Source of the DNA: Ceratopteris richardii
Lineage: Eukaryota > Streptophyta > Polypodiopsida > Polypodiales > Pteridaceae
Assembly (NCBI GenBank): GCA_020310875.1
Contig: CM035427.1
Coordinates: forward strand, 90,616,977-90,680,976
Length of the DNA: 64,000 nucleotides
Reading direction: 5' to 3'
Part shown: positions 42,140 to 54,218 of the stretch, in pieces
How positions within the stretch are numbered: the first letter of the stretch is position 1
How the letters are laid out: each line of letters begins with the position of its first letter
Notes under the pieces: generated by a model
The model's input: only the letters and a program-made list of their open reading frames with translations
Told to the model about the DNA's origin: nothing
Databases searched by the model: none
Position numbers and translations under genes: made by a program

Positions 42140-42283
42140 TGTTGATATATTTAGGTAGTGATGTGTGTGAACGCTTTAGGATTGTCGAGGTACTTTTTTC
42201 CCTCTTTAGGAGGTTTTTGTGCTCCAAGCTTCTTCTTCTTCCTTGTGCTGTTCACGTGCTTCCGTAGAAGTCCAACTCCAACA
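42140..42283 (+). repeat. 5' LTR of copia copy C with internal deletion
   Basis: TGTTGATATATTTAGGTAGT ... CTCCAACA, 144 bp instead of 230. About 85 bases between the TTTAGGAGG and GTGCTCCAAGC segments are missing compared with copy A. Confidence 0.9.
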
Positions 42284-42285
42284 AT

Positions 42286-42302
42286 TGGTATCAGAGCAGG
42301 TC
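42286..42302 (+). other. Primer-binding site of copia copy C
   Basis: TGGTATCAGAGCAGGTC, two bases after the LTR, identical to that of copy A. Confidence 0.9.
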
Positions 42303-42638
42303 GTCGCTTCATCTAGGGCGTCGTCGACACTCCTCCGGTTGCAATCTCAAAATCGCACGAATTTTGGTGAGCATACTCAACGTGTTTTCGAGATCAAAAT
42401 AGCTTTGCTATGTAGTGCCGAAATCGTGATCTGAGCTTGTTTCGGCCTCCAAATGCACTATCGCAGTGCTTATGCAGGCTATTTTGTCTTTTTGTGCCAA
42501 AGGTATATACCAATTTCTGTTCGCCAGTATAAGCGTCTCGAAGTCTGCTACAGGTCTAGCGGAATTCGTCTAGGAAGTTCTGTTCAACTTTTTGAGATAC
42601 AATCAATTTTTTGCATCAAGGTATTTTAGTCACCGGTC

Positions 42639-43740
42639 ATGGCTAAAAGCAGTGATGTATTCCGTATGTTGGTTGTTGAGGATAAGTTGGATGGTACCAA
42701 CTACTCGTTATGGGCTTATATGATGCGACATCTGTTGGTTGCAAAAGAACTGTGGAACATTGTGCAGGGTGTCGAAAAACATCCTATCACACCTGAAACT
42801 GTTACAACTACAGGTACTGAAGCTGATGCAAAAGGTGTCGAAGATGATGATATTATGCATATTCCTATTCGTGCTTCGGTTTCTGCTGCACCTACTGCAG
42901 AGCAGATTCGTTGGGATAGGAGAGATGTCCAGGCACATGCATTGATAGCTTTGTCTGTCAAACATGCCATTATTCCTCACATTTGCTCTTGCACAACAAC
43001 TAAGGATGCTTGGGATATACTTACCACATTGTACCAAGCTAGGAATGAGGCTCGTGTTGCTTACCTCCGAAAACAGTTGAAGAGTGAGCACATGAATGAA
43101 GGTGATTCTATGGACAATGTCCTAACGAAGATCAAAGACTTGAAGGAACAGTTGATTTCTACTGATGAGGTTATACCAGATAGCTCACTTGTGCAGACCA
43201 TCTGAATGGTCTTCCTGATTCATATTAGAGTTTTGCTTCTACTCTATGGTTGATGATGAAAAGGCAATCCGAATGCCTTATCATTTGAGGAGTTAGTCTT
43301 TGTTCTGTTGCAGAAAGATCAGTCGAGGCAGAACAGGTCCATTATGCGAGTTGCAGATGACGCTTTCCTGGCTAGTCAGAAGGGCAAAGGAAAATGGAGC
43401 TCTTCAACTAGTAAGCAGAAATTTGCTAATTCTGCATATTCAAAGAAGGAAGATAAAGATGAGAAGAAATAAAAAAAGCAGAAATTGTTTTGTAAGTACT
43501 GTAAAGGGAATGATCATATCATAAAGAACTGTCCAAAACTGACTCCTAAAGATGCAAAGAAGAAAGAGGTTGGAATGGTTATTGCAGAGGCCTCCACCAA
43601 AAATAGAGTCTGCTAATCTTGTGTAGGAAGAAGAATGGGCGTTTACTATTGTCTGCAGTTTTGGCCCATCTTCTCATGAGCAGTGCATGCCTACAATAGA
43701 CTCAAATGTTTGGTATTTTGACAGTTGGGCGACCAAACAT
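42639..43740 (+). pseudogene. Copia copy C: gag and protease start
   Basis: Starts MAKSSDVFRMLVVEDKLDGT, then WAYMMRHLLVAKELWN, RWDRRDVQAHALIALSVK and EARVAYLRKQLKSEHM. A one-base deletion near 43205 shifts the frame before GLP. The zinc knuckle CKYCKGNDHIIKNC (about 43491-43532) is intact here, and the protease motif reads YFDSWATKHITS (DSG has become DSW). A TAG at 43624 falls where copy A has CAA. Confidence 0.87.
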
Positions 43741-44830
43741 ATTACCTCGCAGCGTAGTTTCTCCTCTTCACTCGAGCCTGCCCCTACAGGGAATACTGTT
43801 ACATGTGCAAACAACTCTTCTTATCTTGTTATGGGAGTTGGTAAGATCATTTTGACTACTGCTGATGGTAGTTCTTTCACTTTGTCAGATGCTTTATTTG
43901 TGCCATGAATCAAGAAGAACTTGTTATCAGTTTCTGCATTAGCCAAGATTGGCTTGGTTGTGAAATTTGTTGATGATAGGCGTACAATTCATGATCTGTT
44001 AAATGGTGATGTGATTATTGCTTCTGGTATTTTATGTCATGGGCTGTATAAGCTCATAGACTATGAAAGATCAGTAAATGATTTGGCATGTGCAGTAAAT
44101 GATTCTCAGGCTATTTCAGATGCTAAACTTTGGCATGCATGCTTTGGTCATCTGAATTTCGCTAGTTTGCTACACCTGTAGAAATCTGAAATGGTGTCCT
44201 CTTTGCCCAAACTTGAGGCACTTGGAAAACATGTTTGTGAAGGCTGTATTTTGGGCAAAATGTAGCGTTCATCCTTTCCAAAAGATGGTTTAGTTCGGGC
44301 TACTCAGAAATTGCAGCTTGTACATAGTGATGTCTGTGATCCTATGTAGACACCTTCTTTTGGGAATTATGTTTACTTCGTGACTTTCATTGATGATTTT
44401 TCCAGGCATGCATGGGTATATCCATTGAAGGCAAAGTCCGAAGTGTTCATGAGCTTCAAACAGTTTTTGGTTTTGACTAAAAAACTGTCAGCATGTAAAA
44501 TGGACACCCTCTGTTTTGATCGAGGGGGGGAGTATATATCTTTTGATTTTAATGCATTTCTGGTTGAACGTGGGATAAAACACCAGTGTACAGTGTCGTA
44601 TACACCTCAACAGAATGGAGTTGCTGAACAAAAGAACAAGTCACTCATGGAGATGGTGAGGTGTATGGTCGAGAGTCAGGCTTTACAACATAGTTTCTGG
44701 CTTGATGTTGTCATGTGTGCAGCATATGTACTGAACAGGTGTCCCACTAAAGCGCTGTAGTCTATCACTCCATATGAGGCTTGGCATGACTGCAAGTCAT
44801 CTGTTGCTTATCTGCGTGTTTTTGATTGTT
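43741..44830 (+). pseudogene. Copia copy C: protease end, pre-integrase, integrase
   Basis: Reads [92 protein letters not shown] and [19 protein letters not shown]. Stops at 44179, 44263, 44347 and 44758 are all TAG where copy A keeps CAG or CAA; the stop near 43908 (TGA) replaces a Gly codon. Confidence 0.87.
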
Positions 44831-46568
44831 TGGCATATGCATTAGTGCTTGAACAACATTGTAGAAAATTGGATGATAAAGTAGTAAAATGTATTTTTGT
44901 TGGGTACAGTTCTGAAAGTAAAGGCTATCGTCTGTATCATCCACAGACTAAACGCATTCTGGTTAGCCGTGATGTTTTTGTGGAGGATGCTATTCAGCCA
45001 TTGCTTTCATGTACTAAGGAGATGTCTGTTAGTTCCAAAGACATGTATGATACTTTGCTACCTCTTTTTATAGGTGGACAGTCTAGTGCTGGTCCTAATG
45101 AGGCAACTTCTCAGCCTTTGCAGGTTTCATGTGATGATGCAGATCATTCCATTTTTGATGCAGAATTACATGATGCACTTATTGATGAGAGAGCTGATAT
45201 TGATAAGGCAAGAACTATGCCAAAATGGTTGGTGTAGACCTTGCGTGATAGCAAATTAGATGCAGCTCTGTCATATTGTACTCGAGCAGGCTCTCATAGT
45301 GCCTCTTTTGCATTAGATTGCTATGCTATGGCTGCATCTAGTCTATGTGATGAGACTGAGCCTGTTTCGTTTGATGAAGCACAAAATTCAAAAAATTGGA
45401 TGGTGGCTATGCAATCTGAATATGATGCAATAATGAAGAATGGTACTTGGTCTTTATGTGACTTGCCTCCTGGAAAGAAGGCCATTGGCACTAAGTGGGT
45501 ATACAAGCTGAAGCGTAAACCTGATGGTACAGTTGACAGGTATAAGGTTAGGCTTGTTGCAAAGGGTTATGCACAAGAAAGAGGCATTGATTTTGATGAG
45601 ACCTTTGCACCTACATGCCGTATGACTACTGTTCGGAGCATCTGTGTACTTGTAACCCATCATGGTTGGAATGTACATTAGTTGGAGATTAAAACAACAT
45701 TTCTGAATGATGACTTGCATGAAGAAGTGTATGTTTTTCAGCCCCGTGGCTTTGTGCAGAAAGGGCATGAAAACTAGGTGTGCAGGGTAAAGAAGGCATT
45801 ATATGGTTTAAAGCGAGCACCATGTGCTTGGTATGAGAATATACATGCCTATCTGATTGCACATGGTTTTGAGAACAGTCCAACTGAAAGCATCTTATAT
45901 GTTAAGCGTGCTAATGATGTGCTTCTAATCATTGTTGTCTATGTTGACGACATGCTGCTCACTGGTCCTATTGAGAAGCATATTGTTGATTTCAAGGCTG
46001 ATTTGCATGCCTCATTTGAGTTGTCTGATTTGGGGCATTTGCATCATTATTTGGGCATTCAGTCTATGCACGTTGATGGTGGAATGGCTTTGTGTCAAAC
46101 AATATATATTGACACATTATTGTAGCGTTTTGGCCTTGAAGAGTGTAAGCCTATTGCCACTCCTATGGAGACAAGTTTATGATCGAGTCTTCACGATGCT
46201 GGAGATGCATTTGATGTTGTTCTCTATCAGCAGGCTGTTGGATGCTTGATTTACTTATGCATTACTCGGCCAGATATTCAGTTTGTTGTCTCACAAATGA
46301 GCAGGTTTATGCATTGCCGAGGAGTCGAGCATTGGCAGGCGGTTAAGCATATCTTTCGCTACTTGAGTGGTACTTGGCTACTTGGGTTGTTTTATCCCAA
46401 GGGGGGATCACTACTGCCAGATTTGCATGCTTTTTCTGAATTTGATTGGGCTGGTTGCTATGACACTCGTGTGTCCACTAGTGGCTTTTGCTTCATGCTT
46501 GGTAGCTCATGTATATCTTGGTTGAGCAAGAAGCAACCTACTGTGGCCACTTCCAGTTGTGAGGACTA
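44831..46568 (+). pseudogene. Copia copy C: linker, reverse transcriptase, partial RNase H
   Basis: Linker AYALVLEQHCRKLDDKVVKC, then [47 protein letters not shown], the catalytic [12 protein letters not shown], and RNase [18 protein letters not shown]. Stops at 45235, 45679, 45775 and 46123 (TAG for CAG/CAA) and 46180 (TGA for CGA). The sequence leaves the element after SSCED. Confidence 0.88.
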
Positions 46569-49500
46569 GCATACATCTCCTATGGTGAGGCTAGGTTAGT
46601 CTTCCATGTGCATCACCGAAGCGACCCCGACATCTGGGTGTCTCCCAGTTAAGAAAACCTTACCACAACCCTCTTTATCAAATGTAAAAGGCTTTATGCA
46701 GAAAACATAACCGCTATATCAATGACCACATGGACGTACATAAGCAGTATCCATAGAATCATACACAGTGTGTATACGCTCAATATATGCACTAAAATGA
46801 CAGCGAAAGGCTGAATTCATAGCCCAAACATTGGCCAACAACACCTGCAAGTGTCTGTAAACTTTGTTCTTTAGGCTCAAAAATTTGCATAGACTTCTAG
46901 TGGCTGCTCCCACCACAACTAAAATATTTCAATAAGCATGTAGATTTACTAGTGTGGCTAAAAACATAGCCCCAAAAGGTGAACATTCGTTGTCAAAGAA
47001 GTACAAAGAACACTCTTCTTGAAGTTCTTGAACCTATGTAAGAAGAGAAGTATGCCGACACTACTCCAAAATGGCTCCAAGAATCATCCCAAAAATGCTT
47101 CAAAACAGGCTTTGAAAGCAAAGATGAAGCTTTGAGGGCCCAAAACATGCTCGATAATGTTAACCTTAGTCTTTTCCCTTCTTGAAAGACCACAAGAGTA
47201 TAGCTTAATGGCAAGAGATTTTTGGTTAACCGAGCTACGAGGGGAACAATAGTGGGATGGGTGACCTGTCGAGAAGTACGAAAACCTCTATCTTCCTTGA
47301 TATTTGAGGTCTTCCCTCGCGCGTAGCCAATGGTGACTTTGATGACTCGGATGATAAGGTATGCCAAGGTTTATGCCTTTGTTGCCGCCTTAGTTGAGCC
47401 TTGGAGAAAGCCTTGGGTGGGGGGGTAGGTGCTTGCTTCGCTTGCACAAAAGGAACAAATATTTTTTATCAAAACTTTCTAATATTAGTGAAGTATTTCT
47501 TTGGTGACATACCATGGTAGACTCTCCTTCTCGAGAGCTCCGCAATGATACCTTTGTTGTAGAAACCCGAACTTTGGTGCTGCACACAATACTCCGCATA
47601 GGGGTTGCAAAATACATAGAAAACACAATGTACACATATTTCTTAGATCATACAAATGCGATCAAACTCACAGTCTATGGCTGACTAGGCCACTATAGGT
47701 TTTATTAAAGAACATATACAAAAGCTTCCAATGGCCATTTGGCCTTTCACATGGATACTAATAGTAACAAATATTTTGTCTTCTTTTTCCATAAGGAAAA
47801 AATGTGTACAATGCTATTTAAGTTTGTATGACTTGGGGCTCTTAAAGTTTTGGAAAATATAAGATCTTGTTGGTTGTTCGACAGCAAAGGCTTTAGTGGA
47901 TAGACATGACAGTGTATATCAGAAAAAAATTATTGGTAGTTTTCGTATTTTAATGCAATCAAAATTAGCTATTTTTTCCCTCTCATTAAATGGAATAGGC
48001 GACCTTTTGGATGCCTTGAAAGTAAAGAACTTTTGCACATACTAGTAAACTATGAGGACCATGTTGCTGCAATCAACAATGCTTCTTTTGCATCCCCTTT
48101 CCATCTCTATTGCTTTCTCTCTTTATGTATATTGATTTGATCAATATTTGTACAAACTGATGAAGGAGAAAAACTCAACTTTTTGAAGAGCTTATTTGGC
48201 AGTATTTTATAAATCTACAACAATGATGTAATTATTTCCATGTATAATCTTAATAGATAAAATTATATGTATATATACAACTTATACTTAGATTGTCTTC
48301 TAACAATAAAATATGGAGTAGTAGAATAGGATTCTAGGCCTCACAATGAGTATCTTAAAAGATGGGTTATTAAAATAGTAAAGCTAGTTATAAACTTGAT
48401 GATTTTTAGAGTAAGCCCATAATATGATATAAATGATGCTTCAAGGTGCATGGTTGGTGGTTGTTGTTGTAGCTATGTCTAGATATAAGAGTTACCCATT
48501 CTTACCTATCACTATGAAGCAAACCAGTAATCAATGAGAACCAAAAGGACGACTTGGGAAGACAAGCATGAGGATAGGTGAGGTTGTTATCCCTATCACC
48601 TATGCATGCAATGGCCTACATAGTTGTTATCCTCATCGCCTATCCATCCAATGGCCTACAAAACAAAACCACAACCCAACATTAATGTCCTTTCATGGAA
48701 TAAACTTCAATCTTAGATTCAACATAATTGATAGTGTATTGATTTATGCTAAGAAACTCAACTCATATTGAGAATGAAATTTATCATGGATTCCTTATAA
48801 AACCCCATTAATATCATTTTGCATTGTAATAATCAAATAACCCAATTTCATAAAAATAGAAACAATTCAACACAATTAGGTCTACTAAACTCTAATATTC
48901 AAGGCATTAAGACTTCCTGACTTTTTAGTTTTAATCAAAAAGCTTTCATGAAGCCTTTTCAAACCATTCTGTATGAAAGATGGTTAATGTGCAAGGTTAG
49001 AACTAATTAATTGTCACAGATGAATGCAAGTACAAATGTATGGATGTATGTAAAAGCTCAATCACTTTTATGCTTCTAAATGTATGTACTTTTTAGCATA
49101 TATGGTATGCATATGTGTGAACGTATGTGAATTTTCAAACAAATTTATATAGGTAGAAAAGTTTTTAGGATTAAACAATTTTGTCCATGCTTAACTAAAG
49201 AAAAATTCTAAAAAACTTGATATTGGATAAGCAAAGGAAAGGGAAAATGCATAAATGGTCAATAAAGGCAAGATATACACACAGAGGGAGGGAAACAAAA
49301 GTAAAATAGAGAAAACGAAAGGGTTCAATATAGTAACGGGGGTTCCTTAAGGATCATAGCTTACAAATTAAAACGGAGAAAAATCCTAAAACTTCAAAAT
49401 AAGGGTTTATGATCTCTATTACACACAAAGCAATAATCTATACAAAGCAAAGTGTATTCATGATTGGTATTGTAGTAATTACACTCACATTACAAAATAT

Positions 49501-49581
49501 TTGTATCGAAGGACCCAAAGATAGACAGACAAGATAGACACAGACATATAGACACACATAGACATAGGCACATACACACAC
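46569..49581. other. Long stretch without recognisable genes
   Basis: AT-rich, with short open frames but no motif I can name. A region near 47200-47260 has TATAGCTTAATGGCAAGAG, faintly like a pol III A box, without a B box. A 40-bp doublet at 48583-48662 is listed separately. Confidence 0.45.
48583..48662. repeat. 40-bp tandem doublet
   Basis: GTTGTTATCC...CAATGGCCTACA occurs twice with an exact 40-base period (48583, 48623) and a few substitutions. Confidence 0.85.
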
Positions 49582-50651
49582 ATGCATACACAAATAGATG
49601 CACAAAGACACACACACACACATGCACATACACATACGCATACGCATACGCATACGCATACGCATACGCATACGCATACGCATACGCATACGCATACGCA
49701 TACGCATACGCATACGCATACGCATACGCATACGCATACGCATACGCATACGCATACGCATACGCATACGCATCTTCATCTGCATCTGTGCACGCATCTG
49801 CATCAGCATAAGAATTGGCTTCAACATCTGCATCTGCATCCGCATCCGCACCCGCACCCGCATCCGCACCCGCACCCGCACCCGCACCCGCACCCGCACC
49901 CGCACCCGCACCCGCACCCGCACCCGCACCCGCACCCGCACCCGCACCCGCACCCGCACCCGCACCCGCACCCGCACCCGCACCCGCACCCGCACCCGCA
50001 CCCGCACCCGCACCCGCACCCGCACCCGCACCCGCACCCGCACCCGCACCCGCACCCGCACCCGCACCCGCACCCGCACCCGCACCCGCACCCGCACCCG
50101 CACCCGCACCCGCACCCGCACCCGCACCCGCACCCGCACCCGCATGGGCATGGGTATGAGCATACACATGTACATACATGTACACGTACACGTACACGTA
50201 CACGTACACGTACACGTACACGTACACGTACACGTACACGTACACGTACACGTACACGTACACGCACACGTACACGTACACGTACAGGTACAGGTACACG
50301 TACACGTACACGTACAGGTACAGGTACACGTACACGTACACATACACGTACACGTACACGTACACGTACACGTACACGTACACGTACACGTACACGTACA
50401 CGAACACGTACACGAACACGTACACGAACACGTACATGAACACGAACACGAACACGTACACGTACACGAACACGAACACGTACACGTACACGAACACGAA
50501 CACGTACATGTACACGAACACGAACACGAACACGTACACGTACACGAACACGAACACGTACACGTACACGTACACGTACACGTACACGTACACGTACACG
50601 TACACGTACACGTACACGTACACGTACACGTACACATACACATACTCATGA
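49582..50651. repeat. About 1-kb hexanucleotide satellite of three related blocks
   Basis: After a CA-rich lead-in, block 1 is (CATACG)n at 49633-49770 (23 perfect units). Variant hexamers follow (CATCTG, CATCCG), then block 2 (GCACCC)n at 49866-50141 (46 perfect units), then CATGGG variants. Block 3 is (TACACG)n from about 50180 to 50640 with AACACG and TACAGG interruptions. All units are variants of one hexamer, so every reading frame is open; the large open frames here are not genes. Confidence 0.97.
49866..50141 (-). repeat. G-quadruplex-type array (GGGTGC)46 on the minus strand
   Basis: Minus strand is GGGTGC repeated without interruption for 276 bases. Each run of four units fits the G3-N3-G3-N3-G3-N3-G3 quadruplex pattern. 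Confidence 0.9.
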
Positions 50652-51110
50652 CAAACATCCTTATGGCATCTAAGGTGAGCATGACTATAGATGTGCAGAT
50701 GTCATGTGCTGAATATTGGGATTGTAGTACAATAGTTGGCACCTGCAAAACCTCTTAAGTAGACATATTACAAATTTTTGGAGACTAATTTTTTGATTTT
50801 TTAAAAACTTTTATGTGTAACCTCAAATTAAAAAATAAATGTTGTGCTAAAAGAAAATAAAAGATTGTAGGATGAGGATGTGCATGAGTGATGTGATGCT
50901 TTGAAAACAAAATAAAAGATGGATGGAAGAAATAAAAATAAACTAGATGGGGATTGAAGGGTCGCGTGTGTGATGAAAAATAAAAAAAATAAAGTTAGTT
51001 CCATGACTTTAAAAAATAAAAGAAAAATTATTAAAAGTGGATTGTGGAAAGAGTCATAGGGGGACTACTTAGTGCAGTGCATGGGTTTTAGGCAGTTGCA
51101 TCTGATGCAC
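50652..51110. other. Unassigned AT-rich sequence
   Basis: Many AATAAAA-type words; no gene seen. Confidence 0.45.
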
Positions 51111-51350
51111 TACCATGTAGGGTGGCCTTATGAATGCAACTTTAGATGCATTTATTGAAAAAGTGTGCGAAAGATGCAAATTTCAAGTGATATGCTTAAG
51201 GACTGTCCGATCAAAAGGATGTCTAAACTATACCATGTAGGGTGGCCTTATGAATGCAACTTTAGATGCATTTATTGAAAAAGTGTGCGAAAGATGCAAA
51301 TTTCAAGTGATATGCTTAAGGACTGTCCGATCAAAAGGATGTCTAAACTA
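51111..51350. repeat. Exact 120-bp tandem duplication
   Basis: 51111-51230 and 51231-51350 appear identical over all 120 bases (TACCATGTAGGGTGGCC ... GTCTAAACTA). The small + frame starting inside the second copy is not recognisable. Confidence 0.97.
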
Positions 51351-53379
51351 TGGGGATGGGGGATTTTTTTCTTGCTTCTTCTTCCTTAAAAAAAGAAAAT
51401 TCACGCTCATGAGGCATATCCTCCATAAGATGAAAAAAATTCATCTATTGATGATGATTACATGGATCCCACCTGCCTAATTTTTTCCTAGGTTGGAAGA
51501 TGGAGACTATAAGAGCTGATTTCTTGTTTAGTAGTCCTTGATTATCTGGAAGGGATGTATAAGTAGGTCCATTGCACTGGTCCACATGGATTCTTGATAC
51601 TACAAAGTTTTGTGAAAGAAAGAGGCCTAGTCTTACATATCTATGGTGATATGCAAAATTCTTCAAAGTTCTTTCGCGTTTACCAATTTTTTAGATAGAT
51701 AACCCTTTTTATTTTTTATCCACCATTATAAAAACCCTATCAATTTTTTTTATCAAGGATGAGTCGTATATATTTGAGGCTTTGATAGAATTTTATTGTA
51801 TTTGAAGGGAAGAGTCTCCAAATGGTGCGATCAAGGGACTTGCCGACGTAGACTTCTTAGTACTTTATGAAAATAGTTAAGCTTCTCATTTTGAGCTTAT
51901 GACTTTAGTTCTGACTTTCACTCATCATCATTAAGGCTAGAAAGCTAGCATTTGCCCCAAACTTTCTCCCATTGTCCCAAGACCTCTTTCACACCCTCAT
52001 TAATCACTCATTTGGGCATTTTTTCCCATTCCTTCCATAAATGAATCCTAAACTTGCTAGGATTCACATACACAAGACTAGAACCGTATAAGCAAACATA
52101 AACGCACAAGAAGGAAAAGGGCATTGTGCATTTCATTTTCCAAATTAAGAGATATTTTAGGGGGAAAAATCTTCTTTAACTGAGTATGATTCATTGTTAT
52201 CATAATCACTTTGCTAGAGAAGCTGTGTGAGCATTGAAAGAGAACAAATTGACACTACATTTTCATTTGAAACATTGACTGAGCATTGTCTGTATTCTCT
52301 TTTTGTTTGAAAAGAAATGTGCACACACGTACATTCCCCTCCCAAATGATAAAAACACACTTGAATCTCAACATTTGTACATGCATTTGAGATCAGGGAA
52401 AACATTTGGAGAACCAAAATCTATCAAGAGTCATCTCTTTAGTAGGAAGTAGTTATAAAACCTTTAGCCACACACTTGAGCTCTTTTCAAGTAGTGAATA
52501 TGAGTTATGTTGGGACCATATGGTGGCTTCTAAAGATATGGAAACAAACCCTATGAATCCTAAACAAGGAAGGAACATCTAGCAAAGACTATCACACCAT
52601 TCTAGAATTCCAAAAGAGTTCGATTCCCATCGGATAGGCATATATCTAGAGAGACTCAATCGACAAGTGGTTAGACTTAAAAGCCCTAATTGCTTGATAG
52701 TAGACCCACACTCGATATTTAAATTTTGTACCAAAGACTATGAGGATAAGGAAGGAACTATCTACTTGCTCACCTCAGTTCCCAAGTATACACATTTGAA
52801 AGCAGATATAGTATATTTGGTTAGCATGGGTGACAATGATACACTTAAAATTCTACCCATGCTACTAAAAGGAATGCTAGTAATAATAGGCATGTAGATA
52901 CTCCATTTTGTGAAAGTGGAACCTTCATGGAAGGCCATCTATATGGAAAGTAGTAAGAAAAGAGTAATTGGACTAACAATAGAGCTACTCCATTTACCAA
53001 GAGAGTAGTAGTCTGTGTATGATAGATTACATTTCCTACTCTATTGTGTGAGATAAGAGACAAAGCTGAAAACTCATAGAACTTGAATGATCTTTTTGTA
53101 GGACCTTATCTTGAATCTTCAAGCGAGAATTCAAGGATCCAATAGGTAGACCACACAACTTTGAACTATAGTAAGTACAAATCGTTTTGATATTCCATTA
53201 GAAAACCTTCATGAGGAAGTCAAATCTAGATTTCCAAAGGCACCTCCAAATAGATTCCAAGCAAGATTGGCACCGCAACCGTAACATTCTCATGTATCGT
53301 GATTTCATGGATAAGTAAATGAAAAATTTAATCTTCATCTAGTACATATTGTGTTTATAATGCAAGACTTGAGATGTTT
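51351..53379. other. Stretch without recognisable genes
   Basis: Short open frames only (for example 52667-52897 +). Possibly old retrotransposon sequence decayed beyond recognition. Confidence 0.4.
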
Positions 53380-53500
53380 CCTTCAACAATCCTAAGTGGA
53401 AAAATGCATGAAAATTTTCATGAAGGGTCTACTGATCCATATGATCACGTAGCTGAGTTCAATAAAGTTTTTAGAGCAAAAAAAGTCAGGATACTATGTG
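53380..53500 (+). pseudogene. Possible gypsy gag fragment
   Basis: One frame reads SGKMHENFHEGSTDPYDHVA then EFNKVF, resembling the F.G..DP..H...F pattern near the start of many gypsy gag domains. It is short, and the neighbouring protease-like fragment at 54834 on the same strand supports it. Confidence 0.4.
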
Positions 53501-53576
53501 GGCAAAGCAAGAGGGAAAATAGCTGCAACATATATTTTTAGAAGAAGGACTAGACAACCAGAGACATACCAACACG

Positions 53577-54218
53577 ATGCATACAATTGGTATTTGTATG
53601 GAAAAAGATATGTTTGACAACCTAGCTTTGGATTTATATGAAGAAGAGAACATGTTGGCTTGGCTACAAGGAGAAGACTCATCTTCCTGCTATGGAATTT
53701 CTCCAAACAACTCAAGTAGAGAGGAAGTCTATGAAGGAAAAGAGGAGATCATTCAGGTGAACCAATCACAGGCCATAGGAGAGAGAAAAAAAACAACCAT
53801 TAAGTGCAACATTGAGGAAGGTGATTCAAATCCTATACCACTAGCCACCTCGTTATGGAAAATGGTATGGATAATATCCTTTATGATAATTTTGATGACA
53901 CTAAGTGTAGGGCATTACAAGGATTTGCAAGGAATACCTGCCATTTTTAAGGGACTAAGGATTTCAGTGATTGAAGGAGCCAGACTAGCAAGAGAAAATT
54001 ATTACACATTAAATCAAAAGTATGCTGAAATTATCTATACAAAGATACAAAAGATAGGGGTTACTGGAAATACTATTCCTATGGAGCATTCAGAGTGGTC
54101 TTATCACATGGTTTGTATGCCCAAAAGGAAGACAACCAAAATGGAGTGCAATACAATAAAAGACCCTGGAGGACAAAAAGCTTCCATTAGTCATCATATC
54201 CAAACTCAAGGCCTATGA
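53577..54218 (+). CDS. Unrecognised open frame, 213 codons
   Basis: Starts MHTIGICMEKDMFDNLALDL. It has an acidic first half, one hydrophobic segment around residues 98-116 (MVWIISFMIILMTLSVG), and a basic C-terminal part. It lies between a possible gypsy gag fragment and a gypsy protease fragment on the same strand, so it is most likely decayed retrotransposon DNA that happens to be open. No family recognised. Confidence 0.25.
   Translation: MHTIGICMEKDMFDNLALDLYEEENMLAWLQGEDSSSCYGISPNNSSREEVYEGKEEIIQVNQSQAIGERKKTTIKCNIEEGDSNPIPLATSLWKMVWIISFMIILMTLSVGHYKDLQGIPAIFKGLRISVIEGARLARENYYTLNQKYAEIIYTKIQKIGVTGNTIPMEHSEWSYHMVCMPKRKTTKMECNTIKDPGGQKASISHHIQTQGL

Larger units (their letters stand above)
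42140..46568 (+). mobile_element. Ty1/copia copy C, 3'-truncated, with many stop codons
   Basis: Plus-strand member of the copy A family. 5' LTR 42140-42283 (internally deleted), primer site 42286-42302, gag from 42639, then protease, integrase, linker, RT and part of RNase H. The match ends at TVATSSCED (46566), so the RNase H C-terminus and 3' LTR are gone. At least ten in-frame stops and a few frameshifts are present. Unlike copy A it is not interrupted, so it shows the ancestral site where the nested copia landed. Confidence 0.93.

Noticed and set aside
47191..47260. tRNA gene or SINE head (TATAGCTTAATGGCAAGAG)
   Set aside because: Only a weak A box; no B box at the right distance and no cloverleaf could be drawn.
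49438..50758. Very long open frames (up to 436 codons) on both strands
   Set aside because: They arise because hexanucleotide repeats contain no stop in any frame; the proteins are simple dipeptide repeats. No start context, introns or non-repeat domain supports a gene.
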